64,000 nucleotides of DNA from Altererythrobacter sp. KTW20L. Its GTDB lineage: Bacteria; Pseudomonadota; Alphaproteobacteria; Sphingomonadales; Sphingomonadaceae. Below are positions 31,492-38,967 of the stretch, piece after piece; position 1 is the first letter of the stretch; each line of letters begins with the position of its first letter. The translations under genes were made by a program, and so were the position numbers. Below the pieces are notes generated by a model that had not been told where the DNA came from, did not search any database, and worked only from the letters and a program-made list of their open reading frames with translations. The stretch covers positions 1-64,000 of the forward strand of contig NZ_JAMFLH010000010.1 of NCBI RefSeq assembly GCF_023501975.1, written 5' to 3'.

Positions 31492-33428
31492 TGGACGATC
31501 TGACCCCTCCCGGAATCGATGCCGCCGCCTTTGCGGCTGCTCTCGCCGAGTTTCGCGAGGCGGTCCGCGAGCAATGGGTCTTCACCAGCGAGCCAGACCG
31601 GGCGAGCTATCTCGATCCCTTCGCCATCGGGGACCAGCAAACCCATGCCGCTGCTGCCGCCGTTGCGCCGGCCAATACTGCTGAACTCTCCCGCGTGCTG
31701 GCCGCAGCGAACCGCCATGGCGTTCCGCTATGGCCGGTCTCGATGGGGAAGAACTTTGCCTATGGCACTGCGGCCCCGGCGCTGAAGGGGTCGGTGGTGC
31801 TCGACCTCAAGCGGATTAACCGCATTGTCGAACTGAGCGAAGACCTCGCCTATGTCGTGGTCGAGCCGGGTGTGAGCTATTTCGATTTCAAGGCCGAACT
31901 CGATCGGCGCGGATCGAAGCTGTGGATGTCCGGCGCAGCCCACAGCTGGGGCAGCGTGATGGGTAACGCGCTGGAACACGGCGTGGGCTACACCCCCTAT
32001 GGCATCCACGCCGAAACCATCTGCGGCATGGAAGTGATGCTGGCCGACGGCACCCTGGTGCGGACCGGTTTTGGCGCGATCGACGGTTCGCGCGAATGGC
32101 AGGCCTACAAGTGGCCGTTCGGCCCCAACTGGGATGGCCTGTTCACCCAGTCCAACTTTGCCATCGTGACCAAGATCGGCATCTGGCTGATGCCCGAACC
32201 CGAAGGCATGGCGGGCTTTGCCATCAGCGTGCCCGGCAAGGGAGACCTCGCACGACTGGTCGATACGCTGCGTCCCTTGCGGCTCGATGATACCATTAAT
32301 GCCACCTATACCATTGCCAACGGCTGGCGGCAGATCACCGGCGGCACCCTCCGCGAGGATGTCTGGCAGGGCGAGGGCGCCATTCCGCAGGAAGTTGTGG
32401 GCCGCCTGCTGGCAGAGCGCGGCCGCGGCTGGTGGAATGGGATCTTCAACGTGTTCGACCATACGCTCGGCGGCATCGACCTCAGGATCGACAAGATCCG
32501 CCGCCATTTCGAGCGCCATATGCCCGATGCCAAGTTGGAAAACACGCGCTGGGTGAAGGGCGAGCCGCAGCAGGCGTGGATGCGGCAGGAAGTCAGCCTT
32601 GCGCCGTTCGGCATTGTCGATTGGCATGGTTCGCCCGGCGGCCACAGCGATTTCGGGCCGGTCGTCGCCGCTGTGGGCGAACGGGTGAACGAAGTTTACG
32701 AGGTGATCGAGCGCCGCTTTATCGAACATGGCCTGGATCCGTGGACGGGCATGTTCGGCATGGGCGGCCGCGCGCTGATCTTCGTGGCCGACATGATCTA
32801 CCGGCGCGACGATCCCGAAATGACCGCTGCGTGCCAGCGCTTGTTCCGCACCCTGTGCGATGACATGCAGGCGCTCGGCGGGGGGCTCTACCGCTCGCAC
32901 ATCACTTTCATAGACGATGCAGCAGCCATGCATACCTGGGGCGATGCCGCCCTGCCACGCCTGAACGAGCGGCTGAAGCAGGCGCTGGCCGTAGCCCGGT
33001 CGTTACCTCAGTCCCTGGGCTTCAAGTTGCGGCGCATCCAGCTCGCCTACAACCGCCAGTTCCAGCAGTTTGCAAACGCCATCGGTATTCCCACCAACCA
33101 GCTTGGGGCCCTGGCAGTGATCTGTCGCAATCCGGATATTGCGCCGGGAGAACTGGCATCGGTATTGACGCTGGATGCCGCGCAATTAACGCCGATCATC
33201 AAGCAGCTGGAATCGCGCGGGCTGGTCGGACGGAGGAAATCGGCTGTGGACAGCCGTTCGCACCAGTTGCGGGCGACACCCAAGGGGGAAGACCAGTACC
33301 AGCAATTCAAAGTGATCATCGCCGATTTCGAGGCGATGTTTGTAGGCGAAGCCTTGCAAGAGCATGAAGCGCAGCATTTGCTCGACCTGCTCGTCCGGCT
33401 GGAAGCGGCAGCCAGGGCGCGCGGCTGA
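31491..33428 (+). CDS. Flavoprotein (4-cresol dehydrogenase/VAO type) fused to a MarR regulator
   Basis: A 645-residue product. Residues 1-500 are a flavoprotein of the VAO/PCMH family: FAD domain with VPLWPVSMGKNFAYGTAAPA, AYVVVEPGVSYFD and GAAHSWGSVMGNALEHGVGY, then the substrate domain to PRLNERLKQAL. There, where relatives continue DPNGILAPGKxGIW, it runs instead into a MarR-type winged helix: SLGFKLRRIQLAYNRQFQQF, APGELASVLTLDAAQLTPII and SRGLVGRRKSAVDSRSHQL, to the end. The join is at about nt 32988. The usual last 20 residues of the enzyme and the first residues of the regulator are missing, so an in-frame deletion is likely. The decayed paralogue at 28820-30110 keeps the normal C terminus. 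Activity of either half is uncertain. Confidence 0.8.
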   Translation: MDDLTPPGIDAAAFAAALAEFREAVREQWVFTSEPDRASYLDPFAIGDQQTHAAAAAVAPANTAELSRVLAAANRHGVPLWPVSMGKNFAYGTAAPALKGSVVLDLKRINRIVELSEDLAYVVVEPGVSYFDFKAELDRRGSKLWMSGAAHSWGSVMGNALEHGVGYTPYGIHAETICGMEVMLADGTLVRTGFGAIDGSREWQAYKWPFGPNWDGLFTQSNFAIVTKIGIWLMPEPEGMAGFAISVPGKGDLARLVDTLRPLRLDDTINATYTIANGWRQITGGTLREDVWQGEGAIPQEVVGRLLAERGRGWWNGIFNVFDHTLGGIDLRIDKIRRHFERHMPDAKLENTRWVKGEPQQAWMRQEVSLAPFGIVDWHGSPGGHSDFGPVVAAVGERVNEVYEVIERRFIEHGLDPWTGMFGMGGRALIFVADMIYRRDDPEMTAACQRLFRTLCDDMQALGGGLYRSHITFIDDAAAMHTWGDAALPRLNERLKQALAVARSLPQSLGFKLRRIQLAYNRQFQQFANAIGIPTNQLGALAVICRNPDIAPGELASVLTLDAAQLTPIIKQLESRGLVGRRKSAVDSRSHQLRATPKGEDQYQQFKVIIADFEAMFVGEALQEHEAQHLLDLLVRLEAAARARG

Positions 33429-33442
33429 CTGTGTAGGCAGAA

Positions 33443-35383
33443 ATGAGCGGTTTGCGTTACTTCAAGGGATCAGTGTTGGCGGGCGCGCTGATTGCGCTGC
33501 CCGGCGTCGCCAAGGCTCAGATGGTGGGGGAGCAGGCGCCCGGGAACGCAGCCGCGCCGGACGACATCATCGTGGTGACAGGCACTGCGGTTCCGGTCGA
33601 ACTATCCCGGATCGGCAGTTCGCTGACCGTAATCGACACCGCCGCCATCGAGCGGCGCAATCATGCCTATGTGCAGGATATCCTGCGTGAAGTGCCCGGC
33701 CTTGCCGTGAACCAGGGCGGCGGCTTCGGTCAGCTTGCCCAGGTCCGCATCCGCGGGGCGGAAGCCAACCACACGCTGGTGCTGATCGACGGGATCGAGG
33801 TATCCTCGGTGGGCGAAGGAGCGTTCGACTTCTCCAGCCTGCTCGGCGGCAATATCGCCCGGATCGAGGTTTTGCGCGGCCCGCAAAGCGGCCTCTACGG
33901 TTCCAACGCGCTGGCCGGGGTGATCAATATTATGACCAAGGGCGGCGATGGCCCGCTGTTCGACGGGGCGGTAGGGGCTGGCAGTTTCGACAGCTTTATG
34001 GGTCGCGCAACCGTGACTGTCGGCGACCGGAGCGACTTCCTCTCGGCTTCGGGCCAGTACCGCAAAACCGCCGGTATCAGCAGCGCAGCCTTGGGGGCCG
34101 AGCGGGACGGTGACCGCAACGCCACCGTCTACCTGCGCGGCGGGGTGGAGCTTGCGCCGGGCATCCGGTTCGACGGCAACCTGCGTTTCGTTGACAAGTT
34201 TACCGAGGCTGACGGGTTCGATTTTTCGGGCGGTCCGGACCAGGGCCTTGCCATCGATGACGACAGCTACTCCGACACCCGCGACATCTCGCTGGGCGGC
34301 GCGCTGACATTGGAGCCGGTGCAGGGGTGGGCCACGGTTCTTTCTGCGGCCTACACCGACGGGGAATCGGAAGGCGGGCAGGGCGGAACCGGCACTTTCG
34401 GCAATTCCGGCGACCGGCTGAAGCTGGCCGGACGATCCAGCTTCGCCTTCGACACCGGGGCGCAGGCGTCCCATGTGTTCACCTTCTTCACCGACTTCGA
34501 GGAAGAGCGTTACCGCAACACCTTCCCCTCGGCCCCGGACCAGGTGCCGACCCAGCGCCGGGACATCTTCGGGCTTGGTGCGGAATACCGTGTGAACCTG
34601 TTCGACCACTTGTTCCTCAGAGCAGCGCTGCGCCATGATGGCAACAAGGCATTCGGCGATGCCACCACCTACAGCCTGACAGGTGCATGGCAGATACCCG
34701 GAACCGGCACACGCCTGCACACCAGTTACGGTACCGGAGCGACCAACCCCACGTTCAGCGAACAGTTCGGATTCAGTCCCGGGACATTCGTGGGCAATCC
34801 CGATCTCACGCCCGAACAGGCGCGCGGGTTCGACGTGGGGGTGGAACATCGGATCGGCGAGAGCGTGCTGGTCGATGTCTCCTATTTCACCTCCACGCTG
34901 ACCGACGAGATCACCAGCCAGTTTCCCACCGTGGTGAACGATTCCGGCAGGAGCAGGCGCGAAGGCATCGAAGTGAGTATGCAGGCTGAACTAGGCCCGA
35001 TCGACCTAGCGGCCAGCTACACCTATCTCGATGCGACCGACCCCGATGGTACCCGCGAAGTTCGCCGACCGCGCCACCAGGCCAGCTTCAACGCCGGAGC
35101 CGATTTTGGACCCGACGGCGCGGGTAATCTGAACCTTGGCGTGATCTACAACGGACGCATGCTGGACAGCGACTTCCGCAATTTCTTCACCGTGTTTGCA
35201 GCCGAGAAGAACCCGCTGGATTCCTATGTAGTGGTGCGCCTGGCGGGGTCATATCGCCTGTCCGAGGTTTTCCAGCTGACCGCCCGGGTCGAGAACCTGT
35301 TCGACGAGCAATATCAGGAAGTCATCAGCTATGGTACGCCGGGCCTTGCAGCTTACGCGGGCTTGCGGGTGATCCTGCCATAA
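33443..35383 (+). CDS. TonB-dependent outer-membrane receptor, BtuB-like
   Basis: A 646-residue outer-membrane receptor. A signal peptide ends near GVAKAQ; the TonB box is probably DDIIVVTGTA; the plug carries DILREVPGLAVNQGGGFGQL, VRIRGAEANHTLVLIDGIEV and IEVLRGPQSGLYGSNALAGV; and the barrel ends in LRVILP. The size and plug sequence resemble vitamin B12 receptors. It is followed by a binding protein, a FecCD permease and an ATPase, the full set for importing a corrinoid or ferric chelate. It starts only 14 bp after the flavoprotein::MarR fusion, so it may be read from the promoter at 31293. No cobalamin riboswitch could fit in that gap. Confidence 0.8.
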   Translation: MSGLRYFKGSVLAGALIALPGVAKAQMVGEQAPGNAAAPDDIIVVTGTAVPVELSRIGSSLTVIDTAAIERRNHAYVQDILREVPGLAVNQGGGFGQLAQVRIRGAEANHTLVLIDGIEVSSVGEGAFDFSSLLGGNIARIEVLRGPQSGLYGSNALAGVINIMTKGGDGPLFDGAVGAGSFDSFMGRATVTVGDRSDFLSASGQYRKTAGISSAALGAERDGDRNATVYLRGGVELAPGIRFDGNLRFVDKFTEADGFDFSGGPDQGLAIDDDSYSDTRDISLGGALTLEPVQGWATVLSAAYTDGESEGGQGGTGTFGNSGDRLKLAGRSSFAFDTGAQASHVFTFFTDFEEERYRNTFPSAPDQVPTQRRDIFGLGAEYRVNLFDHLFLRAALRHDGNKAFGDATTYSLTGAWQIPGTGTRLHTSYGTGATNPTFSEQFGFSPGTFVGNPDLTPEQARGFDVGVEHRIGESVLVDVSYFTSTLTDEITSQFPTVVNDSGRSRREGIEVSMQAELGPIDLAASYTYLDATDPDGTREVRRPRHQASFNAGADFGPDGAGNLNLGVIYNGRMLDSDFRNFFTVFAAEKNPLDSYVVVRLAGSYRLSEVFQLTARVENLFDEQYQEVISYGTPGLAAYAGLRVILP

Positions 35384-35446
35384 TTGCGAGAGGCCGGGTG
35401 TCGGCGGTAACAGGTTGAACGTGCCTAGACGAGACTAACGAAGGGG

Positions 35447-36385
35447 ATGAGGATTTTGCCGGCTGAACTCTCGCCAGCGATGCGGTGGTTTGGCGGAGGC
35501 CTGGCCGCAATGTTTGTGCTCGCAACGGCGGGTGGCCTGGCCTACGACCGCAATGCCCTGGCAAAATCGTCCGCGGGCGACGGAATCCCGGCGGCGGAAC
35601 CCGCAATACCTTCACTGACGCCACGGCGTATCGTGTCGCTCAATGTTTGCACCGACCAGATGCTGATGCAGATGGTAGAACGCGATCGCATTCGCGCTAT
35701 CAGCTATCTCGCCACCAATCCGCGCTATTCTGCCATGGTGGAGCAGGCGCGTAGCCTGCCTATGACCGAAGGGCTGGCGGAAGAGGTAATCGCCATGCGG
35801 CCCGACCTGGTGCTGGCTGGTACCTTCAGCGCACGCGAGACAGTCGCCCTGCTTCAGCGGCTGGGCTACAACGTGGTCGAGTTCGAGCCGGAGGGCGATT
35901 TCCCGTCTATCATCGCCAATCTTCGCAAGATGGCGCAAGCCGTGGGCGAGCCGGAGCGGGGGGAGGCCATGGTGCGCCAGATCGAACAGGCACTCGCCGC
36001 TGTCCCGCAATACGGGGATTATCCTGCAGGGCAGCCGGTCTATGCCAATTACGATGCGAACGGGTTCACCTCGGGCGATGGGGCGCTGGTTGCGGCGGTA
36101 GCCAATGCCGCCGGTTTCGAGACTCTCGGCCAGCGGCTCGGCCTGGGCGGAACGCGGCAGGTCTCGCTCGAACAGATGCTGGTCAGCCGTCCCGACGTGA
36201 TCGATCTTGCTTCGGACTATCCTGCACCTGCCCTGGCAACAGAGATGTTCCGCCATCCTGTGCTGCAGAAGCTCGTTCGCGAACAGCGGACCATCGCCAT
36301 ACCGGCCCGCTATACGGGCTGCGGCAATATGCTCACGCTTCGCGCGCTTGAGGCCTTCGTGGCGGCGCGGCAGGAGTTCGATTGA
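35447..36385 (+). CDS. BtuF-like ABC transporter substrate-binding protein
   Basis: A 312-residue cluster A-III periplasmic binding protein. After an N-terminal hydrophobic segment (MRWFGGGLAAMFVLATAGGL) the two lobes carry RRIVSLNVCTDQMLMQMVER, MRPDLVLAGTFSARETVALL, GYNVVEFEPEGDFPSIIANL and VSRPDVIDLASDYPAPALAT. No lipobox Cys is seen, so it is either free in the periplasm or anchored by the uncleaved helix. The ATG at 35447 directly touches GAAGGGG, which is too close; a start at 35480 is also possible. It would deliver the ligand taken in by the BtuB-like receptor to the permease. Heme or a siderophore remains an alternative to a corrinoid. Confidence 0.82.
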   Translation: MRILPAELSPAMRWFGGGLAAMFVLATAGGLAYDRNALAKSSAGDGIPAAEPAIPSLTPRRIVSLNVCTDQMLMQMVERDRIRAISYLATNPRYSAMVEQARSLPMTEGLAEEVIAMRPDLVLAGTFSARETVALLQRLGYNVVEFEPEGDFPSIIANLRKMAQAVGEPERGEAMVRQIEQALAAVPQYGDYPAGQPVYANYDANGFTSGDGALVAAVANAAGFETLGQRLGLGGTRQVSLEQMLVSRPDVIDLASDYPAPALATEMFRHPVLQKLVREQRTIAIPARYTGCGNMLTLRALEAFVAARQEFD

Positions 36386-37425
36386 TGAGCGAGGCCAGTC
36401 TGCCGAGTGGTGTATCGTCTCCGCGCAACTCACGGACCAGGGCGGGCCTGACATTTGCGGTCCTGGCAGTGCTGGTCACTGCAGCCTTCGCCCTGTCGAT
36501 GGCGATCGGCCCTGCCGCCGCCAATCTCTCCGCCCTGTTCGGCCAGCTTACGGGTGGAGAGGCTGACACTGCTATCCTGATCATGCGCGAAATCCGCCTG
36601 CCGCGCGCCCTGCTGGCCTTGTTGATCGGCGCGACGCTGGGTGCATCGGGTGCCGCGCTACAGGGCTTGCTGCGCAATCCCTTGGCCGAACCCGGCGTGA
36701 TCGGCATTTCCTCGGCCGCGGCGCTGGGGGCGGTGATTGCGCTCTACACTGGCCTGTCTGTCGCCGTGCCGCTGGCCTTGCCCTTATTGGCCATTACCGG
36801 CGCGTTGCTGGCCGTGCTGGTCCTGCAATTGCTCAGCGGCGGGAGCTCGGTCCTGACATTGATCCTGGCGGGCGTGGCGATATCCAGCCTGGCCGGTGCA
36901 CTCACCTCGCTGGCGCTTAACCTGTCGCCCAACCCCTTTGCCGCGCAGGAAATCGTCTTCTGGATGATGGGATCTTTGACCGACCGCTCGCTAGTCTACG
37001 TTGGACTGGCGGCACCGTTCATCGTGGTTGGTCTCGTGCTCCTGCTGGGTTCGGCCCGGTCACTCGAGGCCCTGACCCTGGGCGAGGAGGCGGCGGTCAG
37101 CATGGGGGTCGATCTGGGGCGTCTACGCTGGATGATTGTCCTGGGGACTGCACTGAGCGTGGGTGCGGCGACAGCCGTGGCTGGGGTGATCGGCTTTGTC
37201 GGGCTGGTCGTGCCGCATCTCTTACGGCCCCTGGTGGGGCACCGCCCGGCCTATCTGCTTCCGGTCAGCGCGCTGGGCGGCGCCCTGTTGCTGCTGGTGG
37301 CCGACATCGCCGTGCGCCTGGTCACGCCGGGGGCCGAACTCAAGCTGGGCGTGTTGACCGCGCTGGTCGGCGCACCGTTCTTCATGTGGCTGGTGGTCCG
37401 GTCGCGAAGTGGCAGGGTCGGCTGA
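36385..37425 (+). CDS. BtuC/FecCD-type ABC transporter permease
   Basis: A 346-residue inner-membrane permease of the BtuC/FecCD family with about ten helices, for example LTFAVLAVLVTAAFALSMAI. Family landmarks are REIRLPRALLALLIGATLGA, SGAALQGLLRNPLAEPGVIG, VFWMMGSLTDRS and GFVGLVVPHLLRPLVGHRPA; the last contains the coupling loop to the ATPase. The ATG overlaps the preceding stop (TGATG), so it is translationally coupled to the binding protein. Length and motifs are normal and no damage is seen. Confidence 0.9.
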   Translation: MSEASLPSGVSSPRNSRTRAGLTFAVLAVLVTAAFALSMAIGPAAANLSALFGQLTGGEADTAILIMREIRLPRALLALLIGATLGASGAALQGLLRNPLAEPGVIGISSAAALGAVIALYTGLSVAVPLALPLLAITGALLAVLVLQLLSGGSSVLTLILAGVAISSLAGALTSLALNLSPNPFAAQEIVFWMMGSLTDRSLVYVGLAAPFIVVGLVLLLGSARSLEALTLGEEAAVSMGVDLGRLRWMIVLGTALSVGAATAVAGVIGFVGLVVPHLLRPLVGHRPAYLLPVSALGGALLLLVADIAVRLVTPGAELKLGVLTALVGAPFFMWLVVRSRSGRVG

Positions 37426-38189
37426 TGCTCAGCGCCCATTCGATCACTGTCAGAATCGGGCAATGCCCGATTGTCGATGTGGTGTCGCTCAATGTGGCGC
37501 CGGGCGAGTTTGTCGGCCTGCTGGGCCCCAACGGGGCGGGCAAATCGACTCTCATCCGGGCGCTTGCCGGTGTTGCGCCCCATGAAGGCGAAGTGCGACT
37601 GGGGGATGTTCCCGCCGCGCAAATGAGCCCCCGCGAGAGGGCGCGGCTGCTGTCCTATCTGCCGCAGGACCGGCAGATCGAATGGGGTATCAGTGTGCGC
37701 GAGGTTGTGGCCCTGGGCCGCCATCCGTTCCAGCGCCGGTTTGCCCGCCTCAGTGGCGAGGACGAGGCAGCCATCGACCTGGCAATGGCCGAGACCGGCA
37801 TTGCGTCCATCGCCAGCCGTTCGGCCAAGGTCTTGTCAGGCGGCGAAAAAGCCCGCGTCCTGCTCGCCCGCGCGCTCGCCACAGGTGCGCCCCTGTTGCT
37901 GGCGGACGAGCCTGTCGCCGCGCTCGACCCTTTTCACCAGCTGGCGGTTATGGACATACTGCGCCGCCGGGCAGGGACCGGCACCGGCGTACTGGCCGTG
38001 CTGCACGAGCTGACCCTCGCGGCCCGCTTCCTCGACCGGGTAATCGTCATGCACCGGGGCGGCATTTTCTGCGAAGGTCCGCCCGAGGCCGTGCTGGTGC
38101 CCGAAGTTCTGGAACAGGTCTATGGCGTGACCCCCCTGACCGGCCAGCACAACGGCGAACGCTGGCTGCTGCCGTGGAAGCGCCTGTAG
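37425..38189 (+). CDS. BtuD/FepC-type ABC transporter ATP-binding protein
   Basis: A 254-residue ATPase with Walker A at LGPNGAGKSTLIRALAG, Q-loop at YLPQDRQIEW, signature LSGGEKARVLLARALA, Walker B at LLLADEPVAALDP and switch His at VLHELTLAARF. Its ATG overlaps the permease stop by one base (TGATG). It completes the uptake operon that begins with the BtuB-like receptor. Its 3' half is overlapped on the opposite strand by the extended frame of the convergent MarR gene. Confidence 0.92.
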   Translation: MLSAHSITVRIGQCPIVDVVSLNVAPGEFVGLLGPNGAGKSTLIRALAGVAPHEGEVRLGDVPAAQMSPRERARLLSYLPQDRQIEWGISVREVVALGRHPFQRRFARLSGEDEAAIDLAMAETGIASIASRSAKVLSGGEKARVLLARALATGAPLLLADEPVAALDPFHQLAVMDILRRRAGTGTGVLAVLHELTLAARFLDRVIVMHRGGIFCEGPPEAVLVPEVLEQVYGVTPLTGQHNGERWLLPWKRL

Positions 38190-38693
38190 CGCCGGGGATA
38201 GGCGGCTGCAGGCTGACCTGCATCGCCCCCCCCTACCCATGATGCGGTGCGCCGCCTCGTTTAAACGCTCCATCACATGGACAGCATGGACGAGATCGTC
38301 GGACGGCAGGACCTTTGAGATAGCGTCTTCCCACTCCTCGCCGACCGATGCCATTTCCAGGTAGATGGCCTGGCCCTCGGGCGAAAGGCGGAGAGACTTG
38401 GCGATATTGCCGGGCGTCCGCTGGCAGACCATCAAGCCGGTATCGACCAGCGACTTCACAGTTCGGCTGACCTGGGCGATATCGCGGTCAACCAGGGCGG
38501 CCAGTTCCCCGACCGATACCGGCCCGTGCTGTTCGACATGCATCATCATGCGATATTGCAGTTCGGTCAGCTTGAACCGGTCGCGATAGGTGGCGATCCG
38601 GTAGCGCACGACCGCCTCGGCCGCGAGGATGAGTTGATCCACCATGCGATCGGGTAAATGCGGAGCGGTAATGGCGAAGTTTCCGGATTGCAT
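37836..38693 (-). CDS. MarR-family regulator with read-through tail into btuD antisense
   Basis: The first 150 residues are a normal MarR regulator: FKLTELQYRMMMHVEQHGPV, SVGELAALVDRDIAQVSRTV, LVDTGLMVCQRTP and KSLRLSPEGQAIYL, ending about at ERLNEAAHRIMGRG. GGGAG before the ATG at 38693 supports the start. No stop follows. The frame continues for about 130 more residues with no family resemblance, antisense to the end of btuD, to a stop at 37836. MarR proteins are usually 140-170 residues, so the native stop was probably lost by a deletion near 38200-38240. The domain may still be functional. It is divergent from the second G8 gene, its likely target. Confidence 0.7.
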   Translation of the reverse strand: MQSGNFAITAPHLPDRMVDQLILAAEAVVRYRIATYRDRFKLTELQYRMMMHVEQHGPVSVGELAALVDRDIAQVSRTVKSLVDTGLMVCQRTPGNIAKSLRLSPEGQAIYLEMASVGEEWEDAISKVLPSDDLVHAVHVMERLNEAAHRIMGRGGRCRSACSRLSPALQALPRQQPAFAVVLAGQGGHAIDLFQNFGHQHGLGRTFAENAAPVHDDYPVEEAGREGQLVQHGQYAGAGPCPAAQYVHNRQLVKRVERGDRLVRQQQGRTCGERAGEQDAGFFAA

Positions 38694-38773
38694 GCAAATC
38701 TCCCAGCAGCCGATCTTCGAAAGGATTGTCCCGGCTTTGGTCGGAGTTTCTGGCGGTCGATGATCGGGCGATA

Positions 38774-38784
38774 CGTAATTTACG
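38774..38784. promoter_or_regulatory. Small palindrome in the MarR-G8 intergenic region
   Basis: CGTAA-T-TTACG is a perfect inverted repeat of five bases around a central T, in the 274-bp gap between the divergent MarR and G8 genes. MarR proteins bind short palindromes of this kind, but one site of this length can arise by chance. No other gene-like content is seen in the gap. Confidence 0.3.
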
Positions 38785-38967
38785 GTTATGGTCGGGTTAC
38801 ACAGACGTTTCACCGGCCAGGTGCGTATCCGGGACTTGTCCCGCAGGCCGAACGTGCGGCGGGCCTGCCGGAACGGATAGCTGCTTGCAAATTGATCCGT
38901 CCGTTGCGAAGCTACACGCAGAAAAGAATGCGGGACTCAAAAGAGTCTGCCTGAGGGGAAAAATATC

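Noticed and set aside
33429-33442. Cobalamin riboswitch before the BtuB-like gene
   Set aside because: Only 14 bp separate it from the previous gene, far too short for a B12 riboswitch, and no B12-box-like sequence was noticed in the preceding coding end.
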